Positions 40,753 to 49,010 of a stretch of DNA of 64,000 nucleotides are shown here, piece by piece. Every line of letters starts with the position of its first letter. The stretch's first letter is position 1. The notes beneath the pieces were generated by a model, which was given only the letters and a program-made list of their open reading frames with translations, searched no databases and was not told where the DNA came from. A program made the translations under genes and the position numbers. Where the stretch lies: contig JBEBRW010000003.1 of NCBI GenBank assembly GCA_040394635.1, forward strand, positions 62,001-126,000. The letters run 5' to 3'. The DNA is from UBA5239 sp040394635. GTDB lineage: Bacteria > Verrucomicrobiota > Lentisphaeria > Victivallales > Victivallaceae.

Positions 40753-41669
40753 GGTTTTTCCTCGGTTTTCAATGATTTGCCAAGCAACTCAAGGAGCCGC
40801 GGCAGATAGGATTTCAGGGGAACCTCATTGCCCATTTCTGCGTCAAAACGGTTTTTGCCATTCAGAAACGCCAGCAGTATTTTGTCATCTTGCTCCTTCA
40901 CCGGGATCGACCTGGTGTGGTCGCCAATGGTAATGATCCAGTACAACTGCGGAATCGGCGGCAGGTTGGCGGGCAATACCTTGGCATCGTCCACAAAACC
41001 GCCGCGGCTATTGACGACCCGGACCCAACCGGCGGGATCGCCGGGCTGTTTCGGAGCAATCGGAAGATAAATATTCACGGGCAGTTTCATGACAGGAGCG
41101 GATTTCTCGTCCGGAGCAATGTAAATAGGGGTTTCGGGGGAAACCATATCCTCGCGGGCGGAACTTTTCGCCCAGAATTCAGGAGACGCCTCCCAGCGGA
41201 GAAGATCGGGCGACAGGGAGAATTTTATCCGGGTCGCCGGGGGGAGCGTTATGGTCTGGCCGGAGAGCATATAGCGGGTATCCGGCGGCACCTTCACATA
41301 AGCGGTTTCGAAAACGCGTTTGTCCTTGGCGCAAACGGAACAGAGTTCGGAATCGTCGAGCTGGATATTCAACTCAAGTTTTCGCATCAGGGCCACCTGA
41401 CTGGCCAAATGGCGGGCTATGCTCAGGGTTGAATTCCATTCCCACGCTTGGTAGATGGTTTTGGCGCCGCATTTGCTGCAGGTGAATTCCTGCCGCTTCA
41501 GCGCGGGCATGGCCATTTTGTAACACATGGCGCCAGGGCTGAGCTTGGTCGGCGGTTTGGATTTTTCCAGCTCTGCGAGCTTGCGGTTGATTTCGGCGCG
41601 GGTGAGGTCCGCCCCCTCTGCCAGCAGCGCCGCCAGCAGTGAGCCGTAAACAAATACCGATTTCTTCAT
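40749..41669 (-). CDS. Exported Cys-pair protein of unknown family (paralogue B)
   Basis: 306 residues from the ATG at 41669, which has AGGAGGT at ideal spacing; the frame continues 17 codons further upstream but without a better start. The first 50 residues differ from paralogue A by one residue, and the first 144 nucleotides by about six. After that the sequences diverge: CSKCGAKTIY and CSVCAKDKR keep the cysteine pairs, while the middle is different. The C-terminus again matches (DDKILLAFLNGKNRF, PRLLELLG). First gene of the three-gene operon; possibly co-transcribed with the rhamnosidase gene 66 bases away. Confidence 0.7.
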   Translation of the reverse strand: MKKSVFVYGSLLAALLAEGADLTRAEINRKLAELEKSKPPTKLSPGAMCYKMAMPALKRQEFTCSKCGAKTIYQAWEWNSTLSIARHLASQVALMRKLELNIQLDDSELCSVCAKDKRVFETAYVKVPPDTRYMLSGQTITLPPATRIKFSLSPDLLRWEASPEFWAKSSAREDMVSPETPIYIAPDEKSAPVMKLPVNIYLPIAPKQPGDPAGWVRVVNSRGGFVDDAKVLPANLPPIPQLYWIITIGDHTRSIPVKEQDDKILLAFLNGKNRFDAEMGNEVPLKSYLPRLLELLGKSLKTEEKP

Positions 41670-41735
41670 AACGTGACCTCCTGTTGGACTAACAATATCA
41701 TCGATATTGAAGAAATCCACAGAAAGACAAAAATT

Positions 41736-43802
41736 TTACAAATTAGATGAAACTTCCTGCATGTAGATCAGATCGGGACGGAGTTCGGAGCCTTGAACTA
41801 TTTCCACCGGGATGGAGGGGGGGGCCTGATAACGGATCTCTCCATCCTTGACCTCGACGCTGAGCGGGCCGGCCGGGTGCGGCATGGTGCCGCTCAGGTG
41901 CGGATAAATGCCGGCGAGCGGCGCGATACGGATCTTGGCGAAGCCGAAGGCCGCCGGGCGGATTCCCAGCAGTGAGGCGAAGTAATGATGCAGCGGATGC
42001 GAGCTCCAGGCGTGGCAGTCGGAACGCGGATTTTCGAAGTTCTCCGGCAGGGTTTTCAGTCCCTGTCCTTCGAGCTGGAACCATTTATCCAGCCGTGCGG
42101 CGAAAAGCTCCGGCAGTTGCTGTTGATAACACGCTTCCAGGTAGTAATGCGAGAAATAAATACTGGCCGGCGGCAGGTCCTTCGCTTTGGCGAACGCCTC
42201 GCGCAGTTCCGGCGCGGGCGCAGCCAGCAGTGCAATCAGCTGTGCGTGCTCGGAGTAATGCTTCAGGTCGCGGCTCTCCGCGTACAGACAGCGTTCATGG
42301 TTGTAGTAGGCGCGTTTGATGGCCGCGGCCAACGCTCCGGCATGTTCCCGGTACGGCTCGGGCGAATGGCCGAAATACTCCTCGATTTCCGCCATTTTCT
42401 GCAGGGCCAGGACGAATAGCCAGTTCAAGGTGCAGCCGCCCTCGGGCTCGGGTGAAACACCGTTGTCCCAGCAGTCCACCCAGTCGATGAAATTCCATTT
42501 CGGCACCGCGAGCAGGCCGTTTTTCAGAAACTTGCGATAGCCCTCGACGATGAGCCGGGCAGTGGGCAATAGTTCGCGAATAATCTCCGGCTGGTTGCGC
42601 CACAGCAGGAAATCGTGCATCATCAGAATGTAGATGAAACTGAACGACGGAATCGTCTGGTAACTCCTGCTCGGATAATGCGAACAAATGATACCGTTTG
42701 GCTGCTGGGAGCGGGCGAAAACGCGCAGCGATTTGGCTGCCGGCCGGGCGTCGAACATCATGGTATAAGCGGTCAGCGCCTCGAGGCGGGAATCGCCGAT
42801 ATACATCATCTGTTCGTAATACGGGCAGTCCATATAGGTCTCGCCGGTACAGGCATCCCAGGTGCGGGCGCAGAGCTCCAGCAACCGTTGCAGTTTCGGC
42901 GGAGCTTCTGCCTGCCATTCGCGCCGGTAGGGATACCCGGTACGGTAGAATTTCATCGATTCGACCTTCGCGTCGTCCTCGCATTTGATCTCCAGATAAC
43001 GCCCGGCCTTCCACCAGTAATCGACCCAGCGCGCCTTGCCCTCCGGCAGTTGCAGTACATACGGCTCGGCGATGATGATTTTGCCGTCGCGTTTGCCCTT
43101 GCGTCCCTTCAGATGCAGCGTGTCGAACTCGGCCGTTTCGTAAGGCGTTTCGGCCCAGCGGAGCGACACCGTGCCCGGTCCGGAAAATTCATACTCGGCC
43201 CAGGCACAAACATACTCGTCGAAAATGACCCAATCGCCCTCGCGGCGATATGCCGTGATCTCCTCGCGGCGCATCGGCGGCAAATCCGGCGGATTCAGCA
43301 CCCGGACGTCCTCGAAATACGCCACCGCTTTCCACTCGCCGCCGCGACCGTTCAGGATTTCCCAATTGTATCCGGCCCCGACCTGTGCCCGAGGATAAGT
43401 CCCCCAATCCGGGAACGGCGCGAAATACCGGCAATCCGCCGCCACCTGATACTCCCAACCATCCTTGACCAGTTCGCTCTCAAAATAAAATCCGTGCCGG
43501 ATGGACAGCTGCCCGTAAGCGGTCGTTTCGCCGAAACACAGCACACGCGCGGTCAGGCAATGCCCGCCCGGCTCAAGCCGTACCGAATCCTTGCGGTAAT
43601 GCCAATACGCAGTATCGCCGCGCTCGGGGCCGTCAGCGAGGTATTCGCCGTCAAGAAAAAGCTCCGCCCGCTCGTCGGCGCTGAAGGTGAATTCCAGCGT
43701 CACCGCCTCCCTCACCGCGAAGCAATTCCGGTAGACCACAATATAAGGCGGCTCAACAACCTCCGCCGGACACATCCAAAGATTCATGATTTCATTCCAC
43801 AT
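41736..43802 (-). CDS. GH78-like alpha-L-rhamnosidase family protein
   Basis: 688 residues from the ATG at 43802, 20 bases after the previous stop; a second ATG at 43787 is possible. Beta-sandwich domains (FTFSADERAELFLDGEYLAD; WKAGRYLEIKCEDD) precede an (alpha/alpha)6 barrel: ETYMDCPYYEQMMYIGDSRL (the GH78 acidic DCPxxEQxxxxGD motif), FIDWVDCWDNG and NPRSDCHAWSSHPLHHYF. C-terminal beta domain with PAGPLSVEVKDGEIRY. No signal peptide is seen. It removes rhamnose or a related terminal sugar, by family. It is last in the AraC-linked operon with a DUF4838 protein and a pseudopilin. Confidence 0.85.
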   Translation of the reverse strand: MWNEIMNLWMCPAEVVEPPYIVVYRNCFAVREAVTLEFTFSADERAELFLDGEYLADGPERGDTAYWHYRKDSVRLEPGGHCLTARVLCFGETTAYGQLSIRHGFYFESELVKDGWEYQVAADCRYFAPFPDWGTYPRAQVGAGYNWEILNGRGGEWKAVAYFEDVRVLNPPDLPPMRREEITAYRREGDWVIFDEYVCAWAEYEFSGPGTVSLRWAETPYETAEFDTLHLKGRKGKRDGKIIIAEPYVLQLPEGKARWVDYWWKAGRYLEIKCEDDAKVESMKFYRTGYPYRREWQAEAPPKLQRLLELCARTWDACTGETYMDCPYYEQMMYIGDSRLEALTAYTMMFDARPAAKSLRVFARSQQPNGIICSHYPSRSYQTIPSFSFIYILMMHDFLLWRNQPEIIRELLPTARLIVEGYRKFLKNGLLAVPKWNFIDWVDCWDNGVSPEPEGGCTLNWLFVLALQKMAEIEEYFGHSPEPYREHAGALAAAIKRAYYNHERCLYAESRDLKHYSEHAQLIALLAAPAPELREAFAKAKDLPPASIYFSHYYLEACYQQQLPELFAARLDKWFQLEGQGLKTLPENFENPRSDCHAWSSHPLHHYFASLLGIRPAAFGFAKIRIAPLAGIYPHLSGTMPHPAGPLSVEVKDGEIRYQAPPSIPVEIVQGSELRPDLIYMQEVSSNL

Positions 43803-43822
43803 CGATTTGTGATAGGCAAGGA

Positions 43823-46033
43823 TTATTTTTTGACGAAAATGAATCGATCGATCCAAACACTCTGTTCCGTATTTCTCTTGGCTGGAGCGGCAAAAAGCAA
43901 TGCGGTCGACCCTGCTTTCAATGTTCCGAGTTTCACGCATTTGTATTCTTTTCCGGAAATCGCGTTTCCGTTGACCCTTACCCGCAGATTTGCGGAAGGT
44001 TCCTGCGGATCGTGGGCTCCAAGGATAAGCACCGGTTTGGAATCATTCATTTCGTCGCAGCGTACTGAAACATATACCTCATAGTCCGTGTCATTGGGGT
44101 AATTCAGGAGTTGAACCGCCCATTGATTGTGAGTTTGAGGCATCATGATTGCTTTTCCGTTGGCGGCGGCAGGATCAGGCTTGCGAAAAGTCCAGCGGCC
44201 TTCCTTGTAAAGAGTTGCATATTCTTCTGCGGGGAAAGCACTCCACTCCGCATCTTTTCCCACGCATCCGGGAATCGCGCCTTGGCCGGTGTGGGCATAC
44301 TGCATGCAGAAGCGCGTTTTTACGGCCTCGAATGAATAGAAGCGGTTACTTTCGCCGAATCTTGTGGCGCCGGCTTCCTGACAAAGTTTGAGCTGCTCAT
44401 CGAAAAATGCCATCGGGTCGGTATTTTTGTGTTTTTCGAATAAGTTACGCCGCTGAAGGAGGGCAATATTCAGGGGGATGGTCGCTATCATGATTTTCTT
44501 TTGCAGCGCCGGATCATTCGCGCATGAGCGTTGTGCTTCCTCCATTACCTTGAGCGCTTTCAGAAGCGTTGCATCATCCAGCCAGGAGACGTTATGCATG
44601 TTGCAGGAGAGTCCTTGCCCAGTGGAACGATTCCTCTCCATGGCATCCGTCATCATCGCCATATACTGCCTGACGGCGGAAGCGGCTTTGCCGTAATACC
44701 CATTCAAAAACTCATCAGTTACAGCTTGTTGGTCCAGGGTGGGGTTCCACATTAGTTTGCTGATTAGATAGATACGCAACGGGACTAGATCCCCCGCATA
44801 ACCTGCGCCCAGACTTCCCTGTTCAAAAAGCCCCCGTGTTTTATTTGCCGCAAAGAAGCGGATATCGGATGCGAGGTGTTTCCAGTTCGGAAACGGAAAA
44901 TGAAAACCGTGGAAATTTGTCACATAATTCCAAATGTTAAGTTCATGCGCGATTCCAGCCCAACCACGGACTGCTTCGCTGAATTTTTGATTGTATTTTT
45001 CATCATCGAGTCCTTTGGAGAAATCACATTCGGAAGTACACAGATTGATGACGATATTTTCACGCGGTCGTATTTTGCGCGGCAGGGCCTCTGTATACTG
45101 ATATGCAATTGTCATAATCTTTTTATCTGGAAATTCTGCCTTCACGGCATCTGCCACATAATTGACGGCGTCGAGCATCAGATCGGTCTGATTCCCATGC
45201 TCCGCAACGAATTTTTCACACTCCGGACACTGACAGTAAAAGAGATTATCGTTTTGGCTCACCATAATGGTCTTGATCTTCGGATTTGCCCGCAGGCGCT
45301 TCAAGGTTTCTTTGGTAAGTTCCTCGCGAAACCCTGGGTTCGTTAGGCATGGCTGTGTGTCGGGATGCCGCTTCCCGTCCATCATGCCGAAATACTCCGG
45401 ATTACTTTCGAAAAACTTCTTTGCCGGGACGAACTTCTCAAATGTGTGAATGCCCCCCATAAGCTGCTCATGGCCGCCCCACTGTACCGAAATCAGCGTG
45501 CTGTGCCAGTTGTTCCGCATCTTTGCAGCAAAACCCGGATTTTCCCGTATGATGTCATAATAGGCTTCGCGCAAATGAAAAACAGGGGCATAACGGTAAT
45601 CCACGGGCGGCAGGGCAAATGTTTCTTTCTTCGGGTAATACGTCTCAAATGCAGTCCAGAAACGGACCCCGAAATAGCGCTCAAGATATTCATATACAGC
45701 GTAGAGACTTCCTCGAGGGGGAGCCCCCGCTAAAATCAGGTCCTCGCCGATGCTTTTCAGGATGATCTCATCCGGTCCCAGTTCGGTGATATCAATACCC
45801 AGCAACCGTGCATTCTCCTGCGTTGCTCCAATCCGGACAGCAGGAGAAGGTGCATTGCCGCGTACGATAGGCAGCTTCTTGTCGAATATTTTGAGCAGTG
45901 CGCTTTGCAATTCTTCCGCCGCAGTTATTTCAGCGGGCGCAGGTTTTTCTGCTAAAACAATTGTCCAATCCGCATGTAGGCCAAATGCTGCAAACGCAAG
46001 CCATATCGCAAATAATTTCATTCCGCGTTTCAT
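43823..46033 (-). CDS. Exported DUF4838 protein
   Basis: 736 residues. Signal peptide about 1-21 (GMKLFAIWLAFAAFGLHADW). The N-terminal region (PAEITAAEELQSALLKIFDK; GAPPRGSLYAVYEYLERYFG) is the GH67/GH20-type non-catalytic alpha/beta domain; the DUF4838 core follows with SQNDNLFYCQCPECEKF (the Asn-Asp plus CxCPxC motif shared with the second copy at 52120) and a helical C-terminal part. The family is found with glycosidases in polysaccharide loci; activity is not established. GGAG precedes the start. Second gene of the AraC-linked operon. Confidence 0.85.
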   Translation of the reverse strand: MKRGMKLFAIWLAFAAFGLHADWTIVLAEKPAPAEITAAEELQSALLKIFDKKLPIVRGNAPSPAVRIGATQENARLLGIDITELGPDEIILKSIGEDLILAGAPPRGSLYAVYEYLERYFGVRFWTAFETYYPKKETFALPPVDYRYAPVFHLREAYYDIIRENPGFAAKMRNNWHSTLISVQWGGHEQLMGGIHTFEKFVPAKKFFESNPEYFGMMDGKRHPDTQPCLTNPGFREELTKETLKRLRANPKIKTIMVSQNDNLFYCQCPECEKFVAEHGNQTDLMLDAVNYVADAVKAEFPDKKIMTIAYQYTEALPRKIRPRENIVINLCTSECDFSKGLDDEKYNQKFSEAVRGWAGIAHELNIWNYVTNFHGFHFPFPNWKHLASDIRFFAANKTRGLFEQGSLGAGYAGDLVPLRIYLISKLMWNPTLDQQAVTDEFLNGYYGKAASAVRQYMAMMTDAMERNRSTGQGLSCNMHNVSWLDDATLLKALKVMEEAQRSCANDPALQKKIMIATIPLNIALLQRRNLFEKHKNTDPMAFFDEQLKLCQEAGATRFGESNRFYSFEAVKTRFCMQYAHTGQGAIPGCVGKDAEWSAFPAEEYATLYKEGRWTFRKPDPAAANGKAIMMPQTHNQWAVQLLNYPNDTDYEVYVSVRCDEMNDSKPVLILGAHDPQEPSANLRVRVNGNAISGKEYKCVKLGTLKAGSTALLFAAPAKRNTEQSVWIDRFIFVKK

Positions 46034-46057
46034 AGTTCCGTTGTTCTCCTAATGGTT

Positions 46058-46873
46058 TTAATATCTTACAAATACGCCCTGTTTTTGCCACACTCCGACC
46101 TTCAGGTCCGCTTCATCGATCACCTTTTGGGCAATAAATTCACGCTTGAGCATGTCGATTAAGTTACCGGCGCTGTTTTCTTGCGCCACATGGCCATCCA
46201 GTGCGACAAAATTAGAAGAGGAACCATGGGCCGCAACAGTGTAATATCTGGTTCTTGCATCTGCCGTTTGCAGAGTGGAGGTAAGGGCGGGATGTGATGT
46301 CGGCCGCCATTCTCCGCCTTCGATAGACCAGCTTTCCCCGACTGTATAGAAACTGGACGGCATCTTACAGTTTTTTGCGACCATGAAACGCTGCCAAATC
46401 GGAGCTGTTGCACGTTTGTACATTGGCGCCGGCAGTTGATTATCCGCATCGGCGCCGGTGAAACCACCTCCATGACTGCGCCCGCCATAGGCAAAACCAA
46501 TTTTATTGCGGGTTGAAAAATCCATCCGTAAGGTTTTCGGACAAAAAAACAATTTCTCCATAATCTTGGGTTCGCCCCCTGTGCTCTTGAAATCGCCGTA
46601 TGAGCTGTAAGCTGTCATTCCAAGCTCATACTGCGTTAACGAATAAATACTGAATTCGTTATTCAGGTCCATCATCACAAACCCGTCATAGTCTTGCTCA
46701 TACAGGCTGAAAGTCAATGCCAGTTGCTTCAGATTTCCGGCGCAATCGATCTGGTGTGCTTTTTCGCGGGCTTTGTTCAGGGCCGGCAGCAGCATGGCTG
46801 CCAGAATGGCGATGATCGCGATCACGACCAGGAGTTCGATCAATGTGAAAATTTTTACCGCCTTTCGCATCAT
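46058..46873 (-). CDS. Pseudopilin-like protein (prepilin-type N-terminus)
   Basis: 271 residues from the ATG at 46873, which has GGAG at ideal spacing. Leader MMRKAVKI, then FTLIELLVVIAIIAIL and LLPALNKAREKAH; the residue before Phe is Ile instead of Gly. Globular part with DCAGNLKQLALTFSLYEQDY and near the end NFVALDGHVAQENS (the DGHV motif). First gene of the minus-strand operon with DUF4838 and GH78. It is divergent from the AraC-type regulator across about 100 bases; its own promoter has TATAAT but no good -35, as expected for an activated promoter. Confidence 0.88.
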   Translation of the reverse strand: MMRKAVKIFTLIELLVVIAIIAILAAMLLPALNKAREKAHQIDCAGNLKQLALTFSLYEQDYDGFVMMDLNNEFSIYSLTQYELGMTAYSSYGDFKSTGGEPKIMEKLFFCPKTLRMDFSTRNKIGFAYGGRSHGGGFTGADADNQLPAPMYKRATAPIWQRFMVAKNCKMPSSFYTVGESWSIEGGEWRPTSHPALTSTLQTADARTRYYTVAAHGSSSNFVALDGHVAQENSAGNLIDMLKREFIAQKVIDEADLKVGVWQKQGVFVRY

Positions 46874-46934
46874 TTTGCTTGCTCCTTGATTTTGGTTGTA
46901 CATTAATATTATAATCGACTTTTGCAAATAAACC

Positions 46935-46963
46935 TTGACAATGTTGCCAATAAATAGTATAAT
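46935..46963 (+). promoter_or_regulatory. Perfect consensus promoter of the AraC-type gene, apparently near-leaderless
   Basis: TTGACA (46935-46940), exactly 17 bases, then TATAAT (46958-46963). The ATG at 46976 begins only 12 bases after the -10 box, leaving a leader of about six bases and no ribosome site. The frame has no later Met in the first 40 codons. Confidence 0.75.
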
Positions 46964-46975
46964 AGTGACAAAGAT

Positions 46976-47851
46976 ATGGAAAGTTATTACGCCAATTTAA
47001 TCAAATATGTCGACCGCTTCCAGCTTCCGCTGCATGTGGAGGAGGTTGAGGTGGGCGGTCATATTGAAAAATTATTTCATGACCACAGTTTCTCCGAAAT
47101 CGCCATTGTCTACCACGGGAGCGCTCGGCACTTGGTCGATGATCATTCGGCGCCGCTCAAAACCGGCGACCTGCTGGTGATTCACCCCGGAGTACAGCAC
47201 GCTTACGATCGCACCGGCGACATGGGGTTGATCAATATTGTGTATGATCATGCCAAACTTTCCATGCCGATTCTGGATGGCTATTCGCTGCCACTTTTTC
47301 AGACGTTTTTTCCGGATTCGCACAACCGGCCGGAGCCCGACAGCATCGTCCGGCCGGTGATGAATCTGGATCAGGAAAAGCTGGATGAAATTCTGTTGCA
47401 CATCCGGCAGCTGCAGCAGGAACTGCTCAGCACGCGGCCCGGCAATTTCTATTATAGTCTGTCGCTTTTCATGGAGATCATGGTCAAGCTGGCACGTTTC
47501 GACGAGCGCGCCCAGCCGGTCGAGCAGGCCCGGTTCATGATCGGCGACGCGGTCGACTTCATGAACCGGAATTTCCGGCAGACGATCAACATCGACGAAC
47601 TCGCCCGGATCTCGAAAATGTCGAAACGCAACTTCTTCCGTTACTTCAAAAACGCCGCCGGCTGTACTCCGCTCGATTATCTGCAGAAAATCCGCCTCAA
47701 CCATGCCGTCAACCTGCTGCTGCAGACCGACAAAAGCATCAACGACATCGCCCTCGAATGCGGCTTCTGCGACAGCAACTACTTCTGCCGCAAATTCCGT
47801 GAAGAACGCGCCATCTCGCCCCGCCGCTTCCGCCAGGCCAAGCGGGGATAA
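46976..47851 (+). CDS. AraC/XylS-family transcriptional regulator with N-terminal cupin domain
   Basis: 291 residues. An AraC-type sugar-binding cupin (about 10-110: FHDHSFSEIAIVYHGSARHL, DLLVIHPGVQHAYD) precedes the double HTH (about 190-288: INIDELARISKMSKRNFFRY, FKNAAGCTPLDYLQKIRLNH, INDIALECGFCDSNYFCRKF). This is the layout of RhaS/RhaR-type activators. It diverges from the pseudopilin-DUF4838-GH78 operon, which it probably activates in response to the released sugar (rhamnose is a guess from GH78). The stop is followed at once by a dispersed inverted repeat. Confidence 0.9.
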   Translation: MESYYANLIKYVDRFQLPLHVEEVEVGGHIEKLFHDHSFSEIAIVYHGSARHLVDDHSAPLKTGDLLVIHPGVQHAYDRTGDMGLINIVYDHAKLSMPILDGYSLPLFQTFFPDSHNRPEPDSIVRPVMNLDQEKLDEILLHIRQLQQELLSTRPGNFYYSLSLFMEIMVKLARFDERAQPVEQARFMIGDAVDFMNRNFRQTINIDELARISKMSKRNFFRYFKNAAGCTPLDYLQKIRLNHAVNLLLQTDKSINDIALECGFCDSNYFCRKFREERAISPRRFRQAKRG

Positions 47852-47852
47852 A

Positions 47853-47975
47853 TTGTCCACGAAAGACACGAAAAAACACGAAACATTTATAGACGGGCAG
47901 GTGTACCCGTCTATGGAGTCTTATTTTAATAAATATCTTCCCCCTTTCGTGTTTTTTCGTGCTTTTCGTGGACAA
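47853..47975. repeat. Inverted-repeat element with CACGAAA units
   Basis: The left arm runs TTGTCCACGAAAGACACGAA and onward to about 47883; the right arm, about 47944-47975, is its reverse complement with few mismatches. Nested inside, ATAGACGGG (47889-47897) pairs perfectly with CCCGTCTAT (47906-47914). It fills the 216-base gap between the AraC gene and the NagB-like gene and starts two bases after the AraC stop. It is probably a non-autonomous dispersed repeat of the REP/MITE kind; related sequence occurs at the end of the radical SAM gene. Confidence 0.7.
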
Positions 47976-48067
47976 AAGGAATTCGGGGCTTTACTTTTGT
48001 CGAAATGGGGCTTTATTATATTAATGGATATTTTCTGTAAAGCAATCGAACCTCAAAGGAGATTAAC

Positions 48068-48994
48068 ATGATCAACTACAGCAAAATCGCTCCGGACTGG
48101 TGGGATTACACCACTCTCGACCGCGAAATTCTCAACGACGCCGCCCGCCTCACCGCCAAGGATCTCGAGCAGATGTCGCGTCCCGGTTTCACGGTCAAAT
48201 TCTACGACACCGTCCAGGATTTCTTCCTGGCCGAAGCGCTCGAATACATCACCGTCTGGCAGCAGGCCACCGAAGACAAACCCTGCGGCGTTTGCGGCCC
48301 GATCGGCCCGACCGAACAGCTCCCGCTGGTCGCCCGGCTGGTCAATGAACTGAACCTGAATCTCCGCCACTGCCATTTCTGGGGCATGGACGAATGGGTG
48401 ATCGACGGCAAGGAAGTCGGCCCCGATTTCGCGCTCGGTTTCCGCAAGGCCGACATGGACCTGTGCTTCAATCTGATCCGTCCCGAGTTGCGCATGCCCG
48501 AGAAGAACATGCATTTCCCGGCCATGGACGTGTCCGAATACGTCAAGTCCTGGGATCAGGCCGACTGCATGCTCATGCAGGGTGGACAGGGCGAAACCAA
48601 GCACTGGGCCTTCAATGACCCGGTCAAGCGCGAAGGCAAGTACAAAGACGTGCCGCCCACCCCGGCGGAGTACCGTCAGCTCGGCACCCGTTATGTCAAC
48701 CTGCACCCGATCACGCTGATGCAGAATGCCCGTACCTCCGGCGGCGGTACCGTGCAGAACGTGCCCTCCGAAGCCGTGACCGTGGGACCGGTTGAAACCT
48801 GGAAGGCCAAAAAGATCTCGATCTGGCACCCCGGACACCACGACAATCCGTTTGGCCTGCGCCTGAGCACCATGATGATCAGCAAGAAAATGGCCGACTC
48901 CCGCGTCCCGATGTCGCTCCTGGCCGACCATCCGTGCGTACAGTTCAACTTCCTGCGCAGCGGCATCGGCGTCTGTGACGTGGAAATGCATTGA
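48068..48994 (+). CDS. NagB-like glucosamine-6-phosphate deaminase/isomerase family protein
   Basis: 308 residues. NagB/RpiA-fold motifs: CGVCGPIGPTEQLPLVARLV (phosphate loop), HCHFWGMDEWVIDG (NagB FNMDEY equivalent, catalytic Asp) and MQGGQGETKHWAFNDP (NagB GxGxDGHIAFNEP equivalent). The general-base pair differs: the Asp of DGH is Thr here while His is kept, and the Glu of NEP is Asp. The protein is about 40 residues longer than standard NagB. AGGAG precedes the start. With the PIG-L deacetylase 16 bases downstream it forms an amino-sugar operon; the substrate may not be simple GlcN6P. Confidence 0.75.
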   Translation: MINYSKIAPDWWDYTTLDREILNDAARLTAKDLEQMSRPGFTVKFYDTVQDFFLAEALEYITVWQQATEDKPCGVCGPIGPTEQLPLVARLVNELNLNLRHCHFWGMDEWVIDGKEVGPDFALGFRKADMDLCFNLIRPELRMPEKNMHFPAMDVSEYVKSWDQADCMLMQGGQGETKHWAFNDPVKREGKYKDVPPTPAEYRQLGTRYVNLHPITLMQNARTSGGGTVQNVPSEAVTVGPVETWKAKKISIWHPGHHDNPFGLRLSTMMISKKMADSRVPMSLLADHPCVQFNFLRSGIGVCDVEMH

Positions 48995-49010
48995 TCCGGA
49001 GCACTGAACC

